This document shows positions 18,331-27,340 of a stretch of DNA of 64,000 nt, piece by piece (position 1 is the stretch's first letter; each line of letters starts with the position of its first letter). Position numbers and translations under genes: made by a program. Below the pieces are notes generated by a model. It was given only the letters and a program-made list of their open reading frames with translations. It had not been told where the DNA came from and did not search any database. Source of the DNA: Gammaproteobacteria bacterium (lineage in GTDB: Bacteria; Pseudomonadota; Gammaproteobacteria; Steroidobacterales; GCA-2729495); assembly GCA_030426355.1 (NCBI GenBank), contig JAUHYQ010000003.1, forward strand, positions 248,001-312,000, in the 5' to 3' direction.

Positions 18331-19886
18331 GTGAGCGCGGTCCGTCGGCGAGGCCGGTGCACTACAGCGCCGCCGCTATCCGCAGCAGTTTCGCGCACTT
18401 TGTGCTGGGCAAGGGCGTATCCGCGGTTGCCACTTTGCTGGTTCTTTTCCTGCTCGTTCGCGAGTTCAGCGTGCCGGAATTTGCTGCTTACACGTCGCTT
18501 CACGCGTTAGTCCTCATTATAGGGCTGGTGTCGTCGTTTGGCGTGCCACAAATGTTGCATCGCTATTTGCCGGAGTTGCGCACGCATCACAACAGTCGTG
18601 CCATGTATCTGTTGCTTGTCGGCAGCATTGTGGTCAGAGCGATGCTATACGCCCTCCTGTGTATCGTGCCTTTAATGTTAATGGAGGTGCTGTCGGAGTC
18701 GTTAAAGCTCACTGACTGGCAGCATATAGTGCCCCTGTATCTGGCGGTCGGTTTTTTCCGGGTCAACTCGGGGTTCATCGCGCAGGCGCTCGAAAATTTG
18801 CTATGGCAACGGGATGCGCAGTACAGCCTTGCTGCCGGAGGGCTGCTTAAACTCGCCGGAACGCTGTATATGCTCGCGGCGGATCAACTTACGCTCGCGA
18901 ATTTCGCGTACGTAGAAATTTTCTCGGAAGGCTTTTCAATGCTAATGCTGGCGATGTTTATTTTGCATCGTTGGTCGAATGATGGTGAGCGCGCTGAGGG
19001 AGACCGCGGCGTGCTGGTGGCGGACAGTCGACGATATGCCCGCTTTGCATTCTGGTGCTACCTGCAGAATCTGACGTCCATCTTCTATGGCAGCGCTCCG
19101 AATCGTCTGTTTGTCGCATACTTTATGTCGGCCGAATTTATTGCGGTATTTGGCGTGGTGGATCGCTTGATCGATTTTGCCCGTCGTTATGAGCCTTTAA
19201 ACATGTTTGTCGGCCTGGTAAGGCCGGTCATGATGTCTCGCTATAGTCAGCATCAGAATTTTGATCAGCTTGTGCGTCTGGCCAATCTGGTTTTGCTGGC
19301 AAATTTTGTGTTGCTTTTCGCGCCCTTATCGGTATTGCTGGTATCCGGCGACGAGTTGCTTAATTGGGCCACGGACGCCAAATTCGGCAACATCGCACTG
19401 CTGGTGGCAGGGTTTTATGTCGTGTTGCTTGTAACCAGCGTGAACAATCTGCTCGATTTGCTTGTCAAAGCAGTTGAGCAGAACCGCGTTTATATGTTTA
19501 GCAACCTGTTTTTGTCAGGTTCGTTGCTGTTGGCGGTACCACTAATTCCCGCGCTGGGCCTCTGGGCGATAGCGATTGCAAACCTTGTTGGATTGGCGGT
19601 GTCGATGTCGATGGTCTACATATATCTGCGGCGTCGCGGATATTGTTATCGCTTTGAATGGCGTCATTGCATTGGCGTTATCGCGAGCAGTCTGGCTGCC
19701 GCCGCTGCAGGCATGCTTAGTATGTGGGCCGGCGCGCATTTTGTATTGGCCACGGCAATAACGCTGGTGGTTTATGTGGGGGTAGTGCTATTGACGCTGC
19801 CTGTAACCGAAGAGGAAAAAAGCAGCATGATGGAAATATTGCCGATGCGATTGCGCGCCCTTATTAGCCGTGGGGCAGTGCAGTGA
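18327..19886 (+). CDS. Lipid-linked oligosaccharide flippase (Wzx/MATE-like)
   Basis: This 519-residue protein has about fourteen hydrophobic helices. It opens with AAAIRSSFAHFVLGKG, the amphipathic start typical of the polysaccharide biosynthesis/flippase family, followed by paired helices throughout and a basic cytoplasmic loop YLRRRGYCYRFEW near residue 435. It would turn undecaprenyl-linked repeat units across the inner membrane for polymerisation by the preceding gene product. Its ATG overlaps the upstream stop (ATGA), showing translational coupling, and its own stop overlaps the next start. Confidence 0.82.
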   Translation: MSERGPSARPVHYSAAAIRSSFAHFVLGKGVSAVATLLVLFLLVREFSVPEFAAYTSLHALVLIIGLVSSFGVPQMLHRYLPELRTHHNSRAMYLLLVGSIVVRAMLYALLCIVPLMLMEVLSESLKLTDWQHIVPLYLAVGFFRVNSGFIAQALENLLWQRDAQYSLAAGGLLKLAGTLYMLAADQLTLANFAYVEIFSEGFSMLMLAMFILHRWSNDGERAEGDRGVLVADSRRYARFAFWCYLQNLTSIFYGSAPNRLFVAYFMSAEFIAVFGVVDRLIDFARRYEPLNMFVGLVRPVMMSRYSQHQNFDQLVRLANLVLLANFVLLFAPLSVLLVSGDELLNWATDAKFGNIALLVAGFYVVLLVTSVNNLLDLLVKAVEQNRVYMFSNLFLSGSLLLAVPLIPALGLWAIAIANLVGLAVSMSMVYIYLRRRGYCYRFEWRHCIGVIASSLAAAAAGMLSMWAGAHFVLATAITLVVYVGVVLLTLPVTEEEKSSMMEILPMRLRALISRGAVQ

Positions 19887-21475
19887 TAATGCGCGTAGCC
19901 ATCATGATGTTGGGCTTAATGTCTCCGCTTTTTGCTGGTGCCGAGTGCCCATCCGCGTGGAGGGCGGACAGTGAGTCCGGGCGGCAGCTTAAACAAGCAG
20001 TGCTGGAAATCTCTCCGGCAAAACAAGCCGAAATAAGTGTTTGCCCGAGCGTGGTATTGCGCACCGAAGTTCCGGAAACCTTGTTCGGTTTCAATATTAA
20101 TCACTGGCACTTTGAGCGCGATCTGTTCGATGCATCCACCGGCGACATTCCCGCCAAGGTGACCGATGCCCTCAAAGAATTTCCGGGGGCCCTGTATCGT
20201 TTCCCCGGCGGGTTGGTGGCGAACCGCTTTTCGTGGGAGGCATCTGTCGGGCCGGTTACCCAACGTGAGCCACTGCGCTCGGTGCAATGGAGCCCGCCCG
20301 CCAAACTGATGTTTGGAGTGGACGACTATCTGGCCCTGGTTGACAAAGTGGGTGGTCAGCCGTGGTACGTGCTGAATCTTATGGGTTGGGATTATCAGGG
20401 CTTGTTTACCGAGCTCGATAAAGACTATGTTGCCCAGTCAAACGGGCGACTGGCTGCCCATATGCTGGAGAAAATCGGGACCGATAAGCCACGCTACTAC
20501 CAACTCGGCAACGAACTGGACCGCGCTGACTATCAGTGGTCGCACGCCAAGTACATCGAGCATTCGCGACGTTCCATCGACGCCATTAAACTCGCCGACC
20601 CGGACGCACGTTTCGTGGCGTTTCTGCGCGAGTTCAACTGGAAATATCGCGGTTCCGAGCAGTCGCGGAGTATGAGTAAATCCACTGATTTCGTGCGGGA
20701 TGTGCTGACGGGTCTTCCTGAAGTTAATGATTTCTCCCTGCACTTTTACTACGACGCACGGGGCGGAAAAGAGATCCATAAGTTCTTACCTTATCGCATC
20801 AAGGAGTTCCGCAAGGCAATTGACTACGCAACCGACGTGCGCGAGGGAAAAAGCCCCGGAGTATGGATTACGGAACATGCACGTGGCATTCAGTTCGGCG
20901 AAGTCAAAGCAGTTGAAGCATTGCCCTATACCGGTAATTTGTCGGCCGCGGTTAGTACTGGCGATTTCCTGATCGCACTGGCGCAGATGCCGGAGGTGCA
21001 GGGAGCTTCGTGGCACGGGTTGAATTCGATGCCATGGAAATTATTTGATGATGCCGCGGACTTGCGACCCAACGCCGTTTACTGGGCTATGCGGGTACTC
21101 CGCAAAGTCAGTATGCCGCGAGTGCTGGCAACGTTTAACAGCAGCCCTAACAACAGTGCCTATGCGGGCGGCTACGATGTCCGGTCAGTAGTGTTCGCGA
21201 ACGCGACCGATGACATTCTTGGTATATGGGCAGCGAATCGGGCATCGGCAACAGCTGTTACGACGTTGCATATGCCAACCTGGGCCAACCGTAAAATTGA
21301 ATTGCGCCACTACTACGCTGCCGGCGAGGAGGGTGTCGATCCGGATCAACCTGATCTGCAGCCCCGGATTCAGCTCGACTCCAAACCCGTGACGATGCGT
21401 TTCGATGCGAATGGCCGACTGCAACTGCAACTGCCGCCGGCATCTGTATCAAGCTTTTCATTAACGCGTATTTAG
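19883..21475 (+). CDS. Secreted clan GH-A glycosidase-like protein (GH39/GH51/GH79-like)
   Basis: This 530-residue protein has a short signal peptide (AIMMLGLMSPLFAGA) and a TIM-barrel glycosidase core. YQLGNELD puts a candidate acid/base at Glu211 (GNE motif) and VWITEHARG a nucleophile at Glu331. The spacing, together with a C-terminal beta-sandwich (about 420-530), fits retaining clan GH-A enzymes such as arabinofuranosidases and glucuronidases. The GTG start overlaps the flippase stop, so it is the last coupled gene of the operon. It would act in the periplasm or outside, perhaps trimming or releasing the EPS. The exact family and substrate are not clear. Confidence 0.72.
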   Translation: MIMRVAIMMLGLMSPLFAGAECPSAWRADSESGRQLKQAVLEISPAKQAEISVCPSVVLRTEVPETLFGFNINHWHFERDLFDASTGDIPAKVTDALKEFPGALYRFPGGLVANRFSWEASVGPVTQREPLRSVQWSPPAKLMFGVDDYLALVDKVGGQPWYVLNLMGWDYQGLFTELDKDYVAQSNGRLAAHMLEKIGTDKPRYYQLGNELDRADYQWSHAKYIEHSRRSIDAIKLADPDARFVAFLREFNWKYRGSEQSRSMSKSTDFVRDVLTGLPEVNDFSLHFYYDARGGKEIHKFLPYRIKEFRKAIDYATDVREGKSPGVWITEHARGIQFGEVKAVEALPYTGNLSAAVSTGDFLIALAQMPEVQGASWHGLNSMPWKLFDDAADLRPNAVYWAMRVLRKVSMPRVLATFNSSPNNSAYAGGYDVRSVVFANATDDILGIWAANRASATAVTTLHMPTWANRKIELRHYYAAGEEGVDPDQPDLQPRIQLDSKPVTMRFDANGRLQLQLPPASVSSFSLTRI

Positions 21476-21508
21476 TTGCCGCTGTGCAGCCATGTTATGT
21501 ACGGCTAG

Positions 21509-21565
21509 GGCGCATGTTGACATAAGCGGTTATAAACCTATGTCATATAAGAAAAAATGTGCGCC
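21509..21565 (+). promoter_or_regulatory. Nested inverted repeats in the gap before paralogue 2
   Basis: Outer arms GGCGCA (21509-21514) and TGCGCC (21560-21565) enclose inner arms TGACATA (21518-21524) and TATGTCA (21539-21545). A perfect TTGACA (21517-21522) overlaps the inner left arm, but no good -10 sits at the right distance. It may be an operator or the end of the EPS operon transcript. The rest of the 204-base gap shows nothing clear. Confidence 0.35.
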
Positions 21566-21679
21566 ATTCGTAGGTCTGGCGACGCAACAATGATAATCTA
21601 TGGAAGCTAAGTAACGTCACTTGAACCGTGCCAGTTCGAAGCAATTGTGCTGGCATGAAACGATAACAACAACACGCTA

Positions 21680-24600
21680 GTGGCGCATGTTGTGCACTCG
21701 CAATGGATTTGCAGAATGTCTCATAAGAATAAACTCGCCCGGAGTTTGGAAAGTAATTGTTTTCAAAGCAAGGCTGTCGCCCGGTTGAAGCCGGCGAGCG
21801 CTGCGAAAACTTTTGCAGGCGTAATGCATTTGTTGTTGCTATTCACGGCGTTGATTTTTATTTCCGCGAACGCCGCTGCACAAATCCAGTTTCAGGATGC
21901 GACCCCCGGCTCGGGAATACTTCATGACGGCGAGTCCTATGGCGCGTCATGGGGTGATCTGAATGCTGATGGCTGGCCAGATCTCTTCGTGAACAATCAC
22001 CGTCAGCCCCCCGCGCTGCTGGTGAATATGGGCAACGGCACCTTTAATGATAGATATCTGGAGGTGGGGGTCTGGGCTGCTCAGCCGTTACTCGACCAGC
22101 ATGGCGCCGCATGGGGTGATTTTAATAACGACGGCTATCAGGATCTTTTTGTTTCGCTCGGTGCGACGGATGATCTGCAGTTCCTGGTAAACCACAACGG
22201 CGTGCTGTTTGATGAAACCATCAACTACGGTCTGGATGCCTATACCAGCTGGCCAGGCCGGTTGCCGGTTTGGCTGGATTACGATGCCGACGGCTGGCTC
22301 GACTTCATCATGATGTTACGCGGTTTTCCCAAGATATTTCGTCAGGACGCCGACACGTGGGTTCCTACTAAACCACAAACGGGCATTTCCTGTCAGAACG
22401 CCCAGTACGGGCAGTTGGTAGACATTGACGCGGACGGCACGCTCGATCTGATTTGCGACAATCAGTCGCTCTGGCCGAATCGTGTTTACAACACCACGAC
22501 CATCCCGTTCACCGACATCACCGCTCAGGTGCCGTTGCAGGAGGCCGTGAACGATACCGCTATCGGTGATTTCGACAACAACCTGCGCAACGATATTTTT
22601 GAAGTGCGTGGCGGATTGCGGTTGAGTGAGGCCGTGCAAACAGATGCCGACAGCGTCGAGGCGCAGTTGATCGTTGACAGCGGCTCCGAAGAACACATGC
22701 GGATTTACACCACCGGTATTGCGACGTTCCTGATGGACTGGAATCGCCGTAACAAGGACATGATTTTCATCGGCTCCACCGGTTGGCATCCGAACAACTT
22801 TGGGCCGTCGGATCCGATTTCTTTTGATCTTGATCCGACTGACCCTCTTAACCACGGCATCATGCCGCATGATCCGGCGCTTGAAGATGGCGTCTGGATT
22901 GGCTATGACGAAGTAGAGGGCTACTGGGAGGTAGTTACCTCGTCGGGCACCACGATTAACATCACCTACTGGTTTATCGATTCAAGTGAGCCGATCACGA
23001 ATCTTGAAGTGGGCGGCCTGTCGGCCGGCGAGTTCCCGATTGAGCCCAAGCTAATCATGAACTATGGAACCGGCATGCTGGAAGAGGCAGCCGCACGCGG
23101 TGTTGGCGCGCCGATACGCTGCGTCAGTGCAGTTGCTGGCGACTTTGACAACGACATGGACCAGGATATCTACGTGGTCTGCCGGGGCGGCATCTCGAAC
23201 GAAGCCAATATCCTTTACGAAAACCTCGGCGACGGAAACTTTCAGGCACTGCCGTCTGCCGGTGGTGCAGAGGGCCCCATCGGCATGGAAGTCGGTATGG
23301 GCGAGAACGTGGTGACGGCTGACTTCAACGCCGACGGCTTCCTTGACTTGTTTGTTACCAACGGCCTGAACATTTATCCGGAAGCACCGCTGTTTGAGTC
23401 ACGCGGCGGGGCTGACTTGTTGTATGCCAACGTTGGTAACAGCAATAGCTGGATTGAACTGGATCTGGTGGGCACGCTGTCGAATAAGGACGGCCTGGGC
23501 GCGAAGGTTTATGCGACTGCCGGTGGTGTCACGCAACTACGCGAACAGAATGGTGGCTATCATCGCTGGGCACAGAATCATCAGCGCATTCATTTTGGCC
23601 TAGGCAGCAACACGCTGGTGGATATCACGGTTGAGTGGCCGAGCGGTGCAGTCGACAATTTCACCGACGTGCCTGCGAACAAGCTTTACCGGGTTACCGA
23701 ATCGGCAACTTACGAGGAAGTGATACTCGGAACAGTCGTGCCGTCGGAGTGCGGCGCGCCTGACGTCAATACATCAGTTGAAGCCGATTTCTACATCTAT
23801 AAAGAGTGTGGCACCGAAACCTGGCATGTGCTGGCCACAGCCGGCGGTGGGTACGGGCTTTACGAGGGCAAGATCGTTTCCGATCAGTCGTTGCTGAGCG
23901 TGACGGCCCTTGATATTGAGCCGCACGATGTGTTCGACAATGCCGATCCGACGGTGCTGGATTTTGGCCTGCAAATCTGGGGTACCGGTCGTGACGAGTT
24001 TTCTTTCCAGATTCAGAACGGTGCCGCAGCCTGTCTGCAAATTGAAACTCCCGTGGGCACTACTACGGTTAACCTGGGTTCCGCGCAGGTACCAATAAGT
24101 ATTCCGTTCGATCTTGGAACTCTCGGCCCCTGTACCAACTTGCCGGTTGATATCAGCATAGACAGCGTGTCAGTTGCTGAAACCGCCGGTAGTGCCGACT
24201 TCACGGTGACGCTGGCCGAGGCGAGCCCACAGACGGTTACCGTTAACTATGCGACGCTTGATGGCAGCGCGAATGATCCCGATGACTATACGGCCGCCAG
24301 CGGAACGCTGACGTTCCTTCCCGGCGAGCTGACACAGCCGTTAAGCATTACGCTGATTGATGACACGGACGGTGAGGTGGATGAAACCTTCTCGGTCGAG
24401 CTAAGCAACCCCTCAAACGGCATTATTGTCGCGGGTAGCGGTGTTGCAACGATTCTTGATAACGAGATTTCCGCCTGCGGTGATCCCGTGCCTGTTGGCT
24501 CCGCAGAGGCCGCACTGTTTGCGTGGAAGGACTGTATTGCCGACGTGTGGCACGTAGAAACGACCGCTGGCGGCACTTACGCCCGCTACGCCGGCCGGCT

Positions 24601-26317
24601 GGTCTCCGATCACGATTTGGTCAATGTAACCCCGGTTGATATCGAAGGGCACGACCTGCTGGACAATAGCGATGCGAAAGAGCTGGCCTTCCTGTCCCAG
24701 ATTTGGGGCAACGGATTCGATGAGTTTACTTTTCAGATACAGCCCGGTGCATCGGTTTGTCTGACCGTTGAAGAGCCGCTGGGTCAGACGGTACGCATTG
24801 GCGAGGACCGCACCGAATACGCTTTGCCATTGGATCTCGAGACGCTCGGGCCGTGCACCAATCTGTCGGTTGATATCAGCATTGACGACGTAACCGTGGA
24901 TGAATCTGCAGGTGTGGCCACCTTCACCGTGAGTCTGGCTGCTGCAAGCTCACAACAGGTTGACGTTGATTATGCCACCTCCGATGGCACTGCGACGCAG
25001 CCTTCTGATTACCTGAGTGCGAACGATACGCTGATATTCCTTCCCGGCGAGATCAGTCATTCGGTCGATATATCCCTTGTTGATGATGCGGACGGTGAAT
25101 CGCACGAAACCTTTGACGTGGTGTTGAGCAATGCCATCAACGGCACTCTGCTTAAAGGCGTTGGTGTGGCTACGATTACAGACAACGAAATATCAGCGTG
25201 TGATGAGCCTGATCCCGCGGTTGATGGTGCGTTGGAAGCAGATCTGTTTGTCTGGCAGGACTGTGTGTCGGGTATCTGGCACGTAAGGTCGACCGCAGGC
25301 GGCGGCTATGCCAACTATACCGGTCGCATCATCTCGACGGCTGCGTTTGCGAGCGTCGCTGCGGTGGATATAGAGGGCCACGACACCCTCGATACCGGTG
25401 CGGTGGATACCATCGATTTCGTTATGCAGATCTGGGGTAATGGCCTCGACGAATTCACCTTCGTGCCCGCTGGCGGTGCCGCCCTCTGCCTGGAACTGGA
25501 TCTGCCCGCTGCGCAGACCGTGCGCATTGGTCGCGACCGCACGTCTTATTCCTTACCACTGGATCTCAGCACATTGGGAGCCTGTACCAACCTGGATGTC
25601 GGCCTGAGTATTGATGACGTTGCGGTCGATGAAACGGCGGGCACAGCTGCGTTTACCGTGACTCTGGCTGAAGTCAGTGCCCAGACCGTTACCGTAGACT
25701 ATGCCTCAGTGGATCAGACGGCTACCCAGCCTGCCGACTACCTGCCCGTAAGCGATACCCTGACATTCTTGCCGGGCGAGATCAGCAAGCTGGTGAACGT
25801 AACCATTGTCGATGATGCTTCCGGTGAAGGCGACGAAACATTTGCTATTGAGCTGTCTGGAGCGACTAATGCCGTTCTGGCCAAAGACATCGGTGTAGGT
25901 ACGATTAAGGACAATGAAGTGTCGCCCTGCGGCCGGCCAGCGTATAACAGCAGCGGTGAAGCTGAGATGTTTATCTGGAAAGACTGTGGGACCGGTGTCT
26001 GGTATCTGACGTCCACGGCCGGAGGCACCTACGCCAATTATGTGGGCCAGATTAGCAGCAATCAGGCCTTCAGTGCCGTCACCCAGGTTGATATTGAAGG
26101 GCACGACACCTTCGATACCACCGTATCCGGTCAGGTCAACTTTGGCTTGCAGATATGGGGCAATGGTCTGGACGAATTTTCCGTGCAGCCGGCCCCGGGT
26201 GCGCCGGTCTGCATCAGCTTCACACAGCCAGCCGGATTGACCGTGCTTTATGGTGCCGGTCGCGTGCCTGTGGCCACGCCGGTGGAGCTTGATACGTTGG
26301 GAGTTTGTCCTTTTTAA
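21680..26317 (+). CDS. Secreted FG-GAP/VCBS-ASPIC protein with alternating Cys repeats and Calx-beta domains (paralogue 2)
   Basis: This 1545-residue protein is the largest of the three paralogues. The signal segment LLLLFTALIFISANAAAQ lies at about residues 50-68 from GTG 21680; the start may instead be ATG 21716, since neither has a clear binding site. Propeller motifs (DLNADGWPDLF, DFNNDGYQDLF, DFDNDMDQDIY, DFNADGFLDLF) span about 75-590 and an ASPIC/UnbV domain about 600-670. After that, four Cys-repeat units (starting near 690, 933, 1174 and 1417) alternate with three Calx-beta domains (near 820, 1063 and 1303). The Calx-beta units carry patterns such as VTVDYAS and FLPGE, with DD-x-DGE- or DDASGE-type sites. 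The mature protein should be exported and Ca-dependent. It sits inside the EPS cluster between the glycosidase and the RmlD-like gene. Confidence 0.8.
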   Translation: MAHVVHSQWICRMSHKNKLARSLESNCFQSKAVARLKPASAAKTFAGVMHLLLLFTALIFISANAAAQIQFQDATPGSGILHDGESYGASWGDLNADGWPDLFVNNHRQPPALLVNMGNGTFNDRYLEVGVWAAQPLLDQHGAAWGDFNNDGYQDLFVSLGATDDLQFLVNHNGVLFDETINYGLDAYTSWPGRLPVWLDYDADGWLDFIMMLRGFPKIFRQDADTWVPTKPQTGISCQNAQYGQLVDIDADGTLDLICDNQSLWPNRVYNTTTIPFTDITAQVPLQEAVNDTAIGDFDNNLRNDIFEVRGGLRLSEAVQTDADSVEAQLIVDSGSEEHMRIYTTGIATFLMDWNRRNKDMIFIGSTGWHPNNFGPSDPISFDLDPTDPLNHGIMPHDPALEDGVWIGYDEVEGYWEVVTSSGTTINITYWFIDSSEPITNLEVGGLSAGEFPIEPKLIMNYGTGMLEEAAARGVGAPIRCVSAVAGDFDNDMDQDIYVVCRGGISNEANILYENLGDGNFQALPSAGGAEGPIGMEVGMGENVVTADFNADGFLDLFVTNGLNIYPEAPLFESRGGADLLYANVGNSNSWIELDLVGTLSNKDGLGAKVYATAGGVTQLREQNGGYHRWAQNHQRIHFGLGSNTLVDITVEWPSGAVDNFTDVPANKLYRVTESATYEEVILGTVVPSECGAPDVNTSVEADFYIYKECGTETWHVLATAGGGYGLYEGKIVSDQSLLSVTALDIEPHDVFDNADPTVLDFGLQIWGTGRDEFSFQIQNGAAACLQIETPVGTTTVNLGSAQVPISIPFDLGTLGPCTNLPVDISIDSVSVAETAGSADFTVTLAEASPQTVTVNYATLDGSANDPDDYTAASGTLTFLPGELTQPLSITLIDDTDGEVDETFSVELSNPSNGIIVAGSGVATILDNEISACGDPVPVGSAEAALFAWKDCIADVWHVETTAGGTYARYAGRLVSDHDLVNVTPVDIEGHDLLDNSDAKELAFLSQIWGNGFDEFTFQIQPGASVCLTVEEPLGQTVRIGEDRTEYALPLDLETLGPCTNLSVDISIDDVTVDESAGVATFTVSLAAASSQQVDVDYATSDGTATQPSDYLSANDTLIFLPGEISHSVDISLVDDADGESHETFDVVLSNAINGTLLKGVGVATITDNEISACDEPDPAVDGALEADLFVWQDCVSGIWHVRSTAGGGYANYTGRIISTAAFASVAAVDIEGHDTLDTGAVDTIDFVMQIWGNGLDEFTFVPAGGAALCLELDLPAAQTVRIGRDRTSYSLPLDLSTLGACTNLDVGLSIDDVAVDETAGTAAFTVTLAEVSAQTVTVDYASVDQTATQPADYLPVSDTLTFLPGEISKLVNVTIVDDASGEGDETFAIELSGATNAVLAKDIGVGTIKDNEVSPCGRPAYNSSGEAEMFIWKDCGTGVWYLTSTAGGTYANYVGQISSNQAFSAVTQVDIEGHDTFDTTVSGQVNFGLQIWGNGLDEFSVQPAPGAPVCISFTQPAGLTVLYGAGRVPVATPVELDTLGVCPF
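23747..26314 (+). repeat. Four Cys-repeat units alternating with three Calx-beta domains (paralogue 2)
   Basis: Repeat units start near 23747, 24476, 25199 and 25928. Each is followed by a Calx-beta unit except the last, which ends the protein. The units are much closer to each other than to those of paralogue 1: they share DIEGHD (DIEPHD in the first), IWGNG (IWGTG in the first) and LDTLG or similar, which points to recent internal duplication of a repeat plus Calx-beta pair. Confidence 0.75.
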
Positions 26318-26333
26318 TCAGGATCAAATAAGT

Positions 26334-26350
26334 CCGGAAAGGATTTCCGG
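26334..26350 (+). other. Hairpin after paralogue 2
   Basis: CCGGAAA and TTTCCGG form a perfect 7-base stem with a GGA loop, 17 bases after the stop. It lacks a clear T run, so it is a weak terminator or an RNA-stabilising hairpin. Confidence 0.4.
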
Positions 26351-26414
26351 CACTATATAACGCGATTATTTTCTGCGACAGTTGTATATATGTGACCACA
26401 GGGAGTGGTAGACA

Positions 26415-27314
26415 GTGAAACTTGAAAAAAACACCAGGGTGTACATCGCCGGTTGCGGCGGCATGCTCGGCGAAGCCGTGTATGAGTACTTTTCCCCTCG
26501 CACAACCGTTAAGGCCACCGACATCGATGTCAATACTGACTGGCTCAGTTACGCTGACGTGCGTGACTATTGGGCTATGGATGAGGACATCTGTGAGTTC
26601 AAGCCCGATCTCATCATAAATCTGGCGGCTCTTACCGATCTGGAATATTGTGAACAGAATCCTGACGATTCCTGGGCAACCAATGCCCTCGGCGCAGAGA
26701 ACGTTGCGTTAATCGCAGGCAAGCTGGATGTCCCGCACGTCTACATTTGCACCGCCGGTATTGTGGATGGTGCCCAGGATGTCTACAACGATTTCGACAA
26801 ACCCAATCCTCTCAGCATTTACGCAAAGTCAAAGTACCATGGGGAGAAGTTTGTTCAGCGTCATCTGAAAAAGCACTTTATTTTCAGGGCTGGATGGATG
26901 ATGGGTGGCGGCCCTGAAAAAGACAAAAAATTCATCAATAAGCTTTTTAAACAGCTTCAGGCCGGCCAGAAAGAACTTTTTGTCGTAGACGATAAGCTCG
27001 GAACACCGACCTATACGGTGAGTTTCGCTGAAGGCATATTCAAGGTGGTAGAAACCGACCTTTACGGGCTTTATAACCAGGTATGCGGCGGCGATTGCAG
27101 TCGTTACGATGTGGCCGTGGAGTTTGTGCGCATGCTAGGCATGGAGAATGAAGTCAAGGTTACCAAGGTGTCGTCTGATCACTTTAAAGCCGAGTACTTT
27201 GCACCCCGTCCGCCGTCCGAGAAGCTTGTCAATTTCAAGCTGAACGCGCGCAAAATCAACTTCATGCCCGACTGGAAAGATGCGTTGGAGTTGTACGTCG
27301 AGCGCTTTAAGTAA
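26415..27314 (+). CDS. RmlD-like NAD(P)-dependent sugar-nucleotide reductase
   Basis: This 299-residue protein is a short-chain dehydrogenase of the extended type. It has a glycine-rich GCGGMLG near residue 14, NLAALTDLEYCE near 75 and a catalytic YAKSK at about 136-140. The region TPTYTVSFAEG matches the RmlD substrate-binding family. RmlD reduces dTDP-4-dehydrorhamnose to dTDP-rhamnose; no rmlA, rmlB or rmlC lies in the window, so another deoxysugar is possible. The GTG start has GGGAGTGG upstream. It begins a compact run of six glycan genes reaching 32949, and should supply an activated sugar to the glycosyltransferases that follow. Confidence 0.8.
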   Translation: MKLEKNTRVYIAGCGGMLGEAVYEYFSPRTTVKATDIDVNTDWLSYADVRDYWAMDEDICEFKPDLIINLAALTDLEYCEQNPDDSWATNALGAENVALIAGKLDVPHVYICTAGIVDGAQDVYNDFDKPNPLSIYAKSKYHGEKFVQRHLKKHFIFRAGWMMGGGPEKDKKFINKLFKQLQAGQKELFVVDDKLGTPTYTVSFAEGIFKVVETDLYGLYNQVCGGDCSRYDVAVEFVRMLGMENEVKVTKVSSDHFKAEYFAPRPPSEKLVNFKLNARKINFMPDWKDALELYVERFK

Positions 27315-27340
27315 GCTGGGCGGCAGGTGAGGCCGGGCAG

